From: Gluconobacter cerinus
Lineage (GTDB): Bacteria; Pseudomonadota; Alphaproteobacteria; Acetobacterales; Acetobacteraceae
Length of the DNA stretch: 64,000 nt
Direction of reading: 5' to 3'
NCBI RefSeq assembly: GCF_002723935.1
Contig: NZ_BEWM01000003.1
Coordinates: 496,001-560,000, forward strand
The notes under the pieces are model-generated. The model searched no databases. It had not been told where the DNA came from and saw only the letters and a program-made list of their open reading frames with translations. This document shows, piece by piece, positions 9,352 to 18,976 of the stretch. The position numbers and the translations under genes are program-made. The stretch's first letter is position 1. Every line of letters begins with the position of its first letter.

Positions 9352-11171
9352 GCTGCCTCTTCCTCTGTGTGTGGAGTGTCAGTCGGTGGTACCATCGAGA
9401 TCATCAAGTCCCCAGGCATCGGGGTGATGACAGTTGGATCTTCGGCCGAACGAATGAGAATGGCAGAGCGTCTGCTGACAAGGATATCGAGGCGATTGTC
9501 GTCCGCTCCAAACCCTGCCGCATTGGCCTCATTGGCTGCACGGGAAACGAAGCGCCAGCCTTGCTCGAACAAGGTATCGAACAGGGTGTAATTCCAGGCG
9601 GGTTCTCCCAGAACCTTTCCTCGGGAGTCACGGGAAAGCCCATGATAAAAATCCAGTCGGGCGACACCCGGGCTGATCTGGAACACCCGTTCCCGCCCCA
9701 TGGCTGGCGCGAGATGTCCGCAGATCATCCCGTTGTAGATGCCGTCTCCGGTCGTTGCGATCAGGTAGTCTGCCGGTCGTTCTTCCAATGCTTCCTGCCC
9801 GTGCTGGGACAGCAGTTCAGTTCTTAGAACTGGAATGTCGAGTTGTGCGGCTGCCATCAGCGCACTGGATCTGTTGTCCACGAGAAGAACGGGTATGTTT
9901 TCCCTGTGAAGGCAGGCTGCAAGGTCGATAGACCATTTGCTCGCCCCCAGAATGGCAATGGCCGGATCGTTAGAGAGCGTGAGCTTGAGCGCGCGCGCAA
10001 TTGGGCGAAGCGAAAAGCCATGAAGGATCATGGTGACAGCAATGACGGCAAAGACCGCCGGCATAATGAGGTCAGCTGACTGGTAGCCCGTTTCTTTCAG
10101 GCGAATACCAGCGGCGCCGGCAACGGCGGCGGCGACGATGCCTCGTGGGGCAATCCAACCGACGAAGAGGCGTTCTTTCCAAGGCATACTGGTGCCCAGG
10201 GTGGAAAAGAAAATTCCAACCGGACGGACGACGAACAGTACGACAAGCGTCAGCATCAGAATGGGAATGGAAAGATGCTTGAGAACGTCGCGATGAAGAT
10301 CTGCCGTCAGCAGGATGAACAGTACCGACACGACGAGGACCACCATCGATTCCTTGATGCGCCTTAGTTCTGCGACGCCTGGAATGTGGAGGTTGGTCAG
10401 TGCCATGCCAAAAATAGTGACCGCGACCAGGCCAGCGCCCTCCATTTCCAGATTGCAGGCCGTGAAAATCAGCAGTGCCATTGAGATGAGCACCGGAGTT
10501 TTGAGAATTTCCGGCATCATGTCGCGAGTGAAGAGATAACGGATCAGATAGGCTGGAAGAATGCCTGCCGAAATCGACTCAGTTGCAGCAGCGAGCAGAT
10601 CAGGAAGTGTGTGCGTGAAAAAGACGCCGGTATGCAGGTCAACGTGCAGAAGCATGAGCTGCAGCACAACCGCTGCGAGAATCGCTCCCAGCGGATCATT
10701 GACGATCGCTTCCCATCGCAGGAACGCTGCGACCCGGGGTTGAAGCTTGGCGCTTCGGAGAAGCGGGAGCACCACGGTTGGGCCTGTGACGACAATGATG
10801 GCGCCAAACAACATCGACGTGCCCCATTCAAGGTGGGCAACGTAATGGGCCGCCAGCGATCCCAGAACCCAGTTGATGGGTAAGGCCAGCATCGTCAGGC
10901 GTGCGACACCTTCCCCGGCCTCACGGAGCTGCCGGATATCCAGAGCCATGCCGCCTTCAAACACGACAATGGCAACCAGGAGGGAGACCAGTGGTCTGAA
11001 GACCCAGCCCATCGTCTCTGAGGGGTGCACAATGCCCAGCCCCGGGCCGAACAGAAGCCCAATGGTGAACAGGAGCACGATTGCGGGAAGGCGAAACCGC
11101 CAGGCAACCCACTGGGCCAGCATTCCGGCCCCGAAGGTCGAGGCGATGCCGATGAAAATATCATACTGCAT
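9348..11171 (-). CDS. Cation/proton antiporter with C-terminal TrkA-N-like domain
   Basis: A 607-residue inner-membrane antiporter. About residues 1-390 form the repeated hydrophobic helices of the monovalent cation:proton antiporter family (FGAGMLAQW start, GPTVVLPLL region, GIVAAAVAG). About 400-520 is a Rossmann-type regulatory domain (AILGASKWS, LLVDNRSSA), which in this superfamily senses nucleotides. This resembles NhaP/KefB-type transporters that exchange Na+ or K+ for H+; the ion cannot be told from the sequence. The tail beyond 560 is short and acidic. It is divergent from the GNAT gene. Confidence 0.85.
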   Translation of the reverse strand: MQYDIFIGIASTFGAGMLAQWVAWRFRLPAIVLLFTIGLLFGPGLGIVHPSETMGWVFRPLVSLLVAIVVFEGGMALDIRQLREAGEGVARLTMLALPINWVLGSLAAHYVAHLEWGTSMLFGAIIVVTGPTVVLPLLRSAKLQPRVAAFLRWEAIVNDPLGAILAAVVLQLMLLHVDLHTGVFFTHTLPDLLAAATESISAGILPAYLIRYLFTRDMMPEILKTPVLISMALLIFTACNLEMEGAGLVAVTIFGMALTNLHIPGVAELRRIKESMVVLVVSVLFILLTADLHRDVLKHLSIPILMLTLVVLFVVRPVGIFFSTLGTSMPWKERLFVGWIAPRGIVAAAVAGAAGIRLKETGYQSADLIMPAVFAVIAVTMILHGFSLRPIARALKLTLSNDPAIAILGASKWSIDLAACLHRENIPVLLVDNRSSALMAAAQLDIPVLRTELLSQHGQEALEERPADYLIATTGDGIYNGMICGHLAPAMGRERVFQISPGVARLDFYHGLSRDSRGKVLGEPAWNYTLFDTLFEQGWRFVSRAANEANAAGFGADDNRLDILVSRRSAILIRSAEDPTVITPMPGDLMISMVPPTDTPHTEEEAA

Positions 11172-11268
11172 GTGTAAGAGCGCGTCGGTCCCGTGCTGAT
11201 TTTGGAAACCGTATCATAACCCGGATAATGTGTTGGGCCTAACTGCGTGATTTTGAGAGTGTTATCCG

Positions 11269-11799
11269 ATGGTTGAAACGATCCTGACCATTCGTCCGGC
11301 ACAGTCCCTGGACCGAGAGGGTATCTGGCGCTTGCTGGCACCTGTTCTCAAAGCTGGGGAAACGTACGCTCTGCCGCGAACGTGGGGCCGTCGTCAGGCC
11401 CTGGCGTATTGGATGGCCGTCGAGCATCGTGTGTATGTGGCCGAGACAAAGACAGGCCAGATTGTGGGCACATTCTATGTGCAGGACAATCAGAAGGGCG
11501 GCGGTCAGCATGTTGCTAATGCTGGTTTTGTGGCAGCGCCGGGATATGGTGCGGGAACGCAAATGGGAACATATGCTCTGAAAGAGGCTCAGGCACTCGG
11601 ATACAGGGGGATGCAGTTCAACTTTGTCGTTAGCACCAATCTGCGAGCCATTGCGCTTTGGAAGCATCTTGGTTTCAGGGTGGTTGGAACGCTACCCGGT
11701 GCGTTCAACCACCCTGAGCAAGGGTATGTGGATGCGCTTGTTATGTGGAAGGAGCTTCTTCCTGTGACGTCTCAACCTTCTGTTCAACCCGCTGAATGA
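11269..11799 (+). CDS. GNAT-family N-acetyltransferase
   Basis: A 176-residue acetyltransferase fold. The acetyl-CoA binding region reads VAAPGYGAGTQMG (about residues 94-106), a variant of the R/Q-x2-G-x-G/A loop. It is followed by the C-terminal NLRAIALWKHLGF motif typical of GNAT enzymes. The substrate is unknown. The 3' end overlaps the convergent rRNA methyltransferase gene by 59 bases, which is long; the conserved domain is complete well before that, so both frames appear real. Confidence 0.8.
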   Translation: MVETILTIRPAQSLDREGIWRLLAPVLKAGETYALPRTWGRRQALAYWMAVEHRVYVAETKTGQIVGTFYVQDNQKGGGQHVANAGFVAAPGYGAGTQMGTYALKEAQALGYRGMQFNFVVSTNLRAIALWKHLGFRVVGTLPGAFNHPEQGYVDALVMWKELLPVTSQPSVQPAE

Positions 11800-13075
11800 C
11801 GCAGGCAAAGAAGCCATCCGTTCCGTCACGAAGGGGCGTCAGGGAAAACTGAGCCTTTTCGCGAAGTTCGGCTGGCAGAAGATCGGGTAGGTCTTCCGTA
11901 GCTACACGAACAAAATCTGTCCGACGCTTCAGGAATGCATCAATCTGCTGCCCGTTTTCAGCGGCCAAAAGAGAGCACGTCGCATAAATCATCCGGCCGC
12001 CTGGTTTAACCAAAGATGCTGCACGATCAAGGATTTCTGACTGTTTGATAACAAGTTCCTGAATGTCTTCAGGTGTCAGTCGCAGGCGTGCATCCGGGTT
12101 GCGGCGCCATGTGCCGGTGCCCGAACAGGGTGCATCCACCAGAACGCGATCGAAGCTTGCTGCCCGACGCTTGGCCCATTTGTCGCCTGTGGTGAGCAGG
12201 TGTCGCTCAACATTATGCACCCCTGCCCGACGCAGACGTTTTACAGCCCCTTCAAGGCGCTTTTCATGAACGTCACAGGCAACGATATGGCCCTTGTTTT
12301 CCATGGTCATGGCAAGGGCAAGAGTCTTGCCGCCAGCGCCGGCGCAGTAATCCAGAACGCGGTGTTCCGGTTTGGCGCCAGCGGCGGCGACAACGAGCTG
12401 AGAACCTTCGTCCTGAATTTCTACCAACCCGTCTTTGAAAGCCTGTGCTGCCGTAACTGGCTGACGGCCATCGAGACGCAATCCCCATGGCGAGAGCTTT
12501 GTTGGGACGGCGTTCAGTCCCTCGCTCTTCAGCGCACGCAGACCGTCCTCGCGAGTGCCCTTGAGGAGGTTCACGCGAAGATCCAAAGTCGGGGTTCCCA
12601 GCATGGCTTCCATTTCGTCAGCCATTCGGGATCCGAAAGTTTCGCGTAGGGCTGGCTCAATCCAGTCCGGATATTCGAGGCGGACTGCTACAGGTTGCTT
12701 CTGGGTGGAAAGTTCTTTTCCTTCCAGATGCTTAAGGTTCACATCTTCACGCGGCGTCAGAGGCTTTTGAGCATAACGCTCGCCACTGAACAACATGCGA
12801 ACTTGATCCATCGTCGTGCCGGTTAGCAGCATGGAGGCGGCACATAGCAGGCGTGGGGAAATTTCGCCCTGGCTGCCTTCCAGGTGCCAGTGCAGACGCC
12901 GCCAGCCACGCAGCACATCCCAGGCAAGCGTGGAAATGGCGCGCCGGTCTCCGCCGCCTATATAACGGCGTTCACGGAAAAAAGCGTTGGCGGTAGCGTC
13001 TGCGGGACGGCGGGGCGCATTCTGGATCGCACAAAGCAGATCAATGGCGCCGGAAAGGCGAGCTGCGGGGGTCAT
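11741..13075 (-). CDS. RsmB/NOP-family RNA (cytosine-5) methyltransferase
   Basis: A 444-residue SAM-dependent enzyme that makes m5C in RNA. The N-terminal half has the NusB-like RNA-binding features of RsmB (LSGAIDLLCAI, FRERRYIGGGDRRAI). The C-terminal half is the Rossmann methyltransferase with motif I DYCAGAGGKT, the PCSG block (DAPCSGTGTWRR) and the TCS block (YATCSLL). The last two carry the catalytic cysteines. RsmB of E. coli modifies 16S rRNA C967; the target here is inferred. The start at 13075 is chosen because MTPAARLSGAI begins the domain; an upstream ATG at 13123 adds 16 atypical residues. It lies 56 bases downstream of guaB. Confidence 0.88.
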   Translation of the reverse strand: MTPAARLSGAIDLLCAIQNAPRRPADATANAFFRERRYIGGGDRRAISTLAWDVLRGWRRLHWHLEGSQGEISPRLLCAASMLLTGTTMDQVRMLFSGERYAQKPLTPREDVNLKHLEGKELSTQKQPVAVRLEYPDWIEPALRETFGSRMADEMEAMLGTPTLDLRVNLLKGTREDGLRALKSEGLNAVPTKLSPWGLRLDGRQPVTAAQAFKDGLVEIQDEGSQLVVAAAGAKPEHRVLDYCAGAGGKTLALAMTMENKGHIVACDVHEKRLEGAVKRLRRAGVHNVERHLLTTGDKWAKRRAASFDRVLVDAPCSGTGTWRRNPDARLRLTPEDIQELVIKQSEILDRAASLVKPGGRMIYATCSLLAAENGQQIDAFLKRRTDFVRVATEDLPDLLPAELREKAQFSLTPLRDGTDGFFACVIQRVEQKVETSQEEAPST

Positions 13076-13131
13076 ATCGCCCCCGTAGCCGGTTTGGCCT
13101 CTCAAAGCGAGAGGCCAATGCACAGGAAATG

Positions 13132-14712
<1,581 letters not shown>

Positions 14713-14775
14713 TCATAGACTAATTCCCCCCTGGAGGGGAAGTCTCTTTTTTGCGGTAGATTTTAAGGAATTTGT

Positions 14776-14849
14776 TGGCTGGGAGACCTGGATTCGAACC
14801 AGGGCTGACCGGGTCAGAGCCGGTAGTTCTACCGCTAAACTATCTCCCA
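14776..14849 (-). tRNA. tRNA-Gln (anticodon CTG)
   Basis: The minus strand folds as a full cloverleaf. The acceptor stem pairs TGGGAGA (14849-14843) with TCTCCCA, there is a short D arm, and the anticodon stem is ACCGG/CCGGT with loop CTCTGAC giving CTG. The T arm is CCTGG-TTCGAAT-CCAGG, the discriminator is G at 14779 and CCA is encoded at 14778-14776. CTG reads codon CAG. Confidence 0.95.
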
Positions 14850-14862
14850 AGCGGTGAGTGGG

Positions 14863-14891
14863 TGTTTACCCATCACGGCTGAGTGACGCAA
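14863..14891 (-). promoter_or_regulatory. Putative tRNA-Gln promoter
   Basis: On the minus strand TTGCGT (14891-14886) and TAAACA (14868-14863) are 17 bases apart, and the tRNA begins 13 bases downstream. The same TAAACA -10 with a 17-base spacer precedes tRNA-Ser, which supports both. Confidence 0.5.
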
Positions 14892-15007
14892 GGGGGTCTT
14901 TCCACTTTTTTTGAAAAAACTGATATTTTTCTTGCGGTAAGACGTTTTCCCGTCTCATGCTGCATATTCAAGGTCCCAGCACGGGCAAAATCGGGAGCCT
15001 AAACAAG

Positions 15008-16132
15008 ATGATGAGGCAAGGAACGGAGCAAAGGCTTTCAGGTCAGGCGCAAATTCGCGCGTCTGGTGCCCGTCAGGCCGGTCCGTTCTTTGGGGCCATT
15101 GATCTTGGGACGAATAACTGTCGGCTGATGATTGCCGCAGGCACACCGAATGGGTTTCGGGTCGTGGACAGTTTCAACAGGTCTGTCCGGTTAGGGGAAG
15201 GTCTGCGTGTCAGCGGCCGACTGGCTGAAGAATCTATGACACGCGCGCTTGATGCTCTGCGCATTTGCGTCGAGCGCATGCGGCAGTGGCCCCTCTCCCA
15301 CGTTCGCGCTGTGGCCACCGAAGCCTGCCGTCGTGCCGTGAATGGTCGCGAGTTCCTTGAGCGTGTGCAGAGTGAAATCGGCCTGACCATTGATATTATT
15401 ACGGCGCGTGAGGAAGCAGAGCTCGCGCTGGAGAGCTGTTCTCCCCTCTTCCGGATGCCGTCACGGCCACCTTCTCAATCCGAACGTGGCGTTCTGTTTG
15501 ATATTGGTGGTGGCTCCACTGAAGTTGCATGGGTGCGTGTTGATCAGGAACGTAAGTCTCAGACACTGATTGGGACAACCAGCATGCCTGTGGGTGTAAT
15601 CACGCTTCAGGAGATGTTCGGTGAAGGCCATGGCTCGTCCTATGAAGAGATGGTTTCTCACGTGCAGAGCCACCTTGTAGGTTTTGAGAATGTTCACCGC
15701 ATCCGCCGTGAAGTCGCGCAGGGAAATGCGTGCCTGCTGGGTACGTCTGGTACTGTCACGACCCTAGCCGGTGTCGCTCTGGCCCTGCCCCGTTATAATC
15801 GCGCGGCGATTGATGGCCTGACTTTGCCGGGGCAAATCATGCGAAGTGCCATCGACACGCTCCGTAGCCTTTCGCGCGATCATTTGGCGATGCATCCCTG
15901 TGTCGGACAGGATCGCGTAAAGTATGTTCTTCCCGGATGTGCAATTTTCGAGGCAATTCATCGGACATGGCCTATAGAAGAGGTCACGATTGCCGATCGG
16001 GGGTTGCGTGATGGCATGCTGCTGCGTATGGCCCGCGATCATGGTCAGCGTTTCACTAGAGAACGCCGCAGGACCCATCGACATGTAACGCCCCGTTCGA
16101 GGGGCCCTCTCGGGAATTACGCCACGATATGA
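15008..16132 (+). CDS. Ppx/GppA family phosphatase
   Basis: A 374-residue member of the actin-like ATPase superfamily that hydrolyses inorganic polyphosphate or the alarmone pppGpp. The phosphate-binding loops GAIDLGTNN (near residue 30) and LFDIGGGSTEV (near 168) are intact. So is the middle block AVATEACRRA. Only the core Ppx/GppA domain is present, without the C-terminal HD-like domain of the longer E. coli enzymes. The start at 15008 has GGGAG ten bases upstream; an earlier ATG at 14957 would add 17 residues without a clear ribosome site. The stop overlaps rlmE by 4 bases, so the two are translationally coupled. Confidence 0.88.
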   Translation: MMRQGTEQRLSGQAQIRASGARQAGPFFGAIDLGTNNCRLMIAAGTPNGFRVVDSFNRSVRLGEGLRVSGRLAEESMTRALDALRICVERMRQWPLSHVRAVATEACRRAVNGREFLERVQSEIGLTIDIITAREEAELALESCSPLFRMPSRPPSQSERGVLFDIGGGSTEVAWVRVDQERKSQTLIGTTSMPVGVITLQEMFGEGHGSSYEEMVSHVQSHLVGFENVHRIRREVAQGNACLLGTSGTVTTLAGVALALPRYNRAAIDGLTLPGQIMRSAIDTLRSLSRDHLAMHPCVGQDRVKYVLPGCAIFEAIHRTWPIEEVTIADRGLRDGMLLRMARDHGQRFTRERRRTHRHVTPRSRGPLGNYATI

Positions 16133-16929
16133 AGCCGCCCAGATCCCGCTCCGGTTCTTCCAAAAAGGATACGGGACCCAAGCGCATCCCTGGAAAAGCT
16201 CTCAAGAGTGCTGCCGCACCAGGTGCAGCTGACGCTACTCAGGACGCCTCTACTTCACAGACGGCCCGTAATAAGGTCGTCACCCTCAGAACAGCCCGTG
16301 GGCGCACCACGGCACAGCAGCGCTGGTTGAACCGGCAGCTCAACGATCCCTATGTTGCGGCAGCCCGTAAACAGGGCTGGCGTTCACGTGCAGCCTTTAA
16401 GCTGATTGAAATCGATGACCGGTTTCACATCATCAAGCCGGGTGCACGCGTCATCGATCTGGGAGCGGCCCCAGGCGGCTGGTCTCAGGTTGCAGTCAAA
16501 CGTGGTGCTGGCAACATTGCAGGTGTGGACCTCCTGCCTGTCGATCCTGTCAGCGGTGCCGAGATCATTGAAGGTGATTTTACGGATCCGGAAATGCCTG
16601 ATCGCCTCAAAGAAATTCTCGGCGGCCCAGCAGACCTCGTCATGTCTGATATGGCTCCCAACACAACGGGCCATGCCGCAACAGACCATATGCGGATTAT
16701 GGGACTGGCAGAGGGTGCGCTGGATTTTGCAGTTCAGGTTCTGGCTGAAGGTGGAAGCTTCGTGGCCAAGGTCTTTCAGGGTGGCTCTGAAAAACAGATG
16801 CTTGAATCCATGAAGAAAGCCTTCTCTTCGGTCAAGCATGTTAAGCCGCCTGCCTCTCGTAAGGAATCAAGCGAACTTTATGTCATTGCCACGGGTTTCC
16901 GCCCTGAGCGACTAAGCGACGAAGGCTGA
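16129..16929 (+). CDS. rlmE: 23S rRNA (uridine-2'-O)-methyltransferase
   Basis: RlmE (FtsJ/RrmJ) methylates the ribose of U2552 in the A loop of 23S rRNA, late in 50S assembly. The catalytic K-D-K-E tetrad is complete (K91, D174, K214, E249), and the SAM loop reads DLGAAPGGWSQ at 110-120. The N-terminal ~65 residues form a Lys/Ser/Ala-rich disordered tail longer than in E. coli (266 versus about 209 residues). The ATGA overlap with the Ppx/GppA gene indicates an operon, a pairing often seen in alphaproteobacteria. Confidence 0.94.
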   Translation: MKPPRSRSGSSKKDTGPKRIPGKALKSAAAPGAADATQDASTSQTARNKVVTLRTARGRTTAQQRWLNRQLNDPYVAAARKQGWRSRAAFKLIEIDDRFHIIKPGARVIDLGAAPGGWSQVAVKRGAGNIAGVDLLPVDPVSGAEIIEGDFTDPEMPDRLKEILGGPADLVMSDMAPNTTGHAATDHMRIMGLAEGALDFAVQVLAEGGSFVAKVFQGGSEKQMLESMKKAFSSVKHVKPPASRKESSELYVIATGFRPERLSDEG

Positions 16930-16935
16930 TCGTTG

Positions 16936-16971
16936 AACTGACGAGCGCTTTTTTAAGGGCGCTCGTCAGTT
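16936..16971 (+). terminator. Long stem-loop after rlmE
   Basis: A perfect 13-bp stem (16936-16948 with 16959-16971) carries its T run inside the loop, with none after it. It may stop transcription poorly or act as an mRNA 3' end; it also sits just before the next gene on the same strand. Confidence 0.5.
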
Positions 16972-17014
16972 CCGGTGCTTGACCGGATCACGTTCCACCT
17001 ACAGAACGGACAGG

Positions 17015-18376
17015 ATGATCCAGAGCCTTACTGTCATCCTGCTTTACCTCGTGTCGTTGCCGCTTTTTGCGCTCACTCTGGCGCGGCAACCTCATAAAGA
17101 TCTTCCGCCTTGGGCTATCTGCCTTTCGTTAGTTGCAACCGAGACGTCCACACTGACGATCGTCAGTGTTCCTGGCGTGGCATACCTGCATGGATATGTT
17201 TTTCTGGGGTTGGCAGTCGGGTATCTGCTCGGACGCGTGGCTGTCGCCTGGTGGTTTCTGCCTCTGCATGAGCGGGGTGCGACATCCATCTATCGGTATG
17301 TCGGTCAGCGGTTCGGAATACGTCTTCAGAAACTGGTGTCTGGCACGTTCCTGCTGACGCGCCTTCTTGCCGAAGGCGTGCGTTTGTACGCCGGCATGAT
17401 TCCGGTTTCCCTGTTGTGTGCGAGTATCGGCTATCCCATTCCGGATATTGCCCTCCTTATGGGGATTGTCATTCTCACGCTGGCTTATACGCTGGCGGGC
17501 GGTCTGAAAGCTGTCGTCTGGTCCGACACGCTTCAATTGCTTCTTTATCTCGGCGGCAGTGTCGCGTGTGGGGTCGTGCTGTTCAGCCGCTCAGGGACTG
17601 ATATTTTTCATGTAGCTCCCATGTTTACCGCGGGATTGCCAGCCTTCACGAATCCTTTTTCCGTAGCCGGAGCTGTTGTCGGCGGCGCAATTCTTTCCCT
17701 TGCCTCACACGGTACAGACCAACTCATGCTTCAGCGTTGCCTTGCAGCAAAGACGCTCAAAGGCGCGCGGGCAGCGATGATTGGAAGTGTGTTTGTCGTG
17801 GCGTTGCTGTTCGCCCTGCTCTCATTTGTCGGGGTGGGGTTAAGAGCACTTTGGCCTGATTATCATGGTGCTCCAGATGCACTCTTCCCGCAGTTTGTTC
17901 TGACATTGCCCCCTATTCTGCGCGGACTGCTCGTAGCTGGCATTCTTGCTGCGACAATGGGATCTCTTTCCAGTGCCATGAATTCAATGGCAGCCGCCAC
18001 AAAAAGCGATTTTTTTCCAAAGAAGAAGCTGTCCCTGCGGACGGCGACGTGTTTCTGGGCCGTTCTGCTTGTTGTGACCGCGCTCTCTTTCTCTCACCCG
18101 ACTGGCTCTGCCGTCGTGTTCGGGCTCTCAATCGCGTCTTACAGCTATGGTGCAACACTTGGAGTGTTTTTGCTGGCTATGGTCGGACATTCACGAGATG
18201 AGGCAAATGGGATTGCCGGTTTTATAACAGCCGTTGTTGTTTTGGCCGGTCTGGCGATGGTCAGAATTGAAGGTCATCCCATCGCCTTCCCTTGGCTGGT
18301 GCCCGCAGGCGTTCTGGCGACTTTTGCGGGAGCTAGGGTTTTCTCACAGCTGCGGCGGATGGGCTTCCAGAAATAA
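17015..18376 (+). CDS. Sodium:solute symporter (SSS) family protein
   Basis: A 453-residue integral membrane protein with about 12-13 hydrophobic helices. Family blocks include ATETSTLTIVSVPG, YRYVGQRFG, TLAYTLAGGLKAVVWSDTLQ and SLASHGTDQLMLQR, which match the Na+/solute symporter fold. The solute is unknown; no neighbour points to one. The ATG at 17015 is used; a TTG at 16979 would add 12 residues. The C-terminal 33 bases overlap the convergent hpnG gene. Confidence 0.85.
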   Translation: MIQSLTVILLYLVSLPLFALTLARQPHKDLPPWAICLSLVATETSTLTIVSVPGVAYLHGYVFLGLAVGYLLGRVAVAWWFLPLHERGATSIYRYVGQRFGIRLQKLVSGTFLLTRLLAEGVRLYAGMIPVSLLCASIGYPIPDIALLMGIVILTLAYTLAGGLKAVVWSDTLQLLLYLGGSVACGVVLFSRSGTDIFHVAPMFTAGLPAFTNPFSVAGAVVGGAILSLASHGTDQLMLQRCLAAKTLKGARAAMIGSVFVVALLFALLSFVGVGLRALWPDYHGAPDALFPQFVLTLPPILRGLLVAGILAATMGSLSSAMNSMAAATKSDFFPKKKLSLRTATCFWAVLLVVTALSFSHPTGSAVVFGLSIASYSYGATLGVFLLAMVGHSRDEANGIAGFITAVVVLAGLAMVRIEGHPIAFPWLVPAGVLATFAGARVFSQLRRMGFQK

Positions 18377-18976
18377 GGCCATTGCTTTCTGCGCCATGGC
18401 AGCGTCCTTGCCCAGCTCGATGAGCGCAGGAATCTGCGATGGCTGCCTGACGAGAGAGGACAACAGTCCGCCAAGATGGATGGCGCCATCCTTGAGGCCA
18501 TCCCGTGCAGCTGGCGGTAAGTTTCGTGATGAATCGTCGCAGACGACACGAAGGACTGCGAAAGGCTTGCCGGTTCTGGCTATTGCGCCGCTTTCCATAT
18601 CGACGGCGATGCAGCCTGTAGTCTCGTAGAGACGGGATTTTTCTTCCGCCGTTTCGATGAGGCTGTCGCTATGAAAAATGCGCCCTTGACGAGCATGGTC
18701 TGCCCCGAACTGCTTGCTCAGACCCGCATCGGCCTCGTAACTTGTACCGGTCATGACAACACAATCTGCCACGATAATCGTGCCCGGTTTTACGCTGGTT
18801 GATAGTCCGCCAGCGCATCCGAAAGATAGCAGACGTGTTGCTCCAGCGCGCAGAAGCCTCTCGGCTCCTGCCACAGCGCCTGATGCTGTAGCATTGCTCA
18901 AAGCAATCGGTGCGTCCGGCAGGAAGCGGCGAATGATGCGCGCTTCCTGCTTCATTCCCACTAGAACACCTAGCAT
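18344..18976 (-). CDS. hpnG: Hopanoid-associated phosphorylase HpnG
   Basis: A 210-residue nucleoside-phosphorylase-fold protein. HpnG removes adenine from adenosylhopane on the way to ribosylhopane and bacteriohopanetetrol. Visible blocks are LSFGCAGGLS, MTGTSYEAD and the nucleoside-binding CIAVDMESGAIA (the DMES motif of the phosphorylase family). Its ATG shares one base with the shc stop (TGATG), so it is coupled to shc at the end of the hpn operon. HpnH, which makes its substrate, is not in the window. Confidence 0.9.
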   Translation of the reverse strand: MLGVLVGMKQEARIIRRFLPDAPIALSNATASGAVAGAERLLRAGATRLLSFGCAGGLSTSVKPGTIIVADCVVMTGTSYEADAGLSKQFGADHARQGRIFHSDSLIETAEEKSRLYETTGCIAVDMESGAIARTGKPFAVLRVVCDDSSRNLPPAARDGLKDGAIHLGGLLSSLVRQPSQIPALIELGKDAAMAQKAMALFLEAHPPQL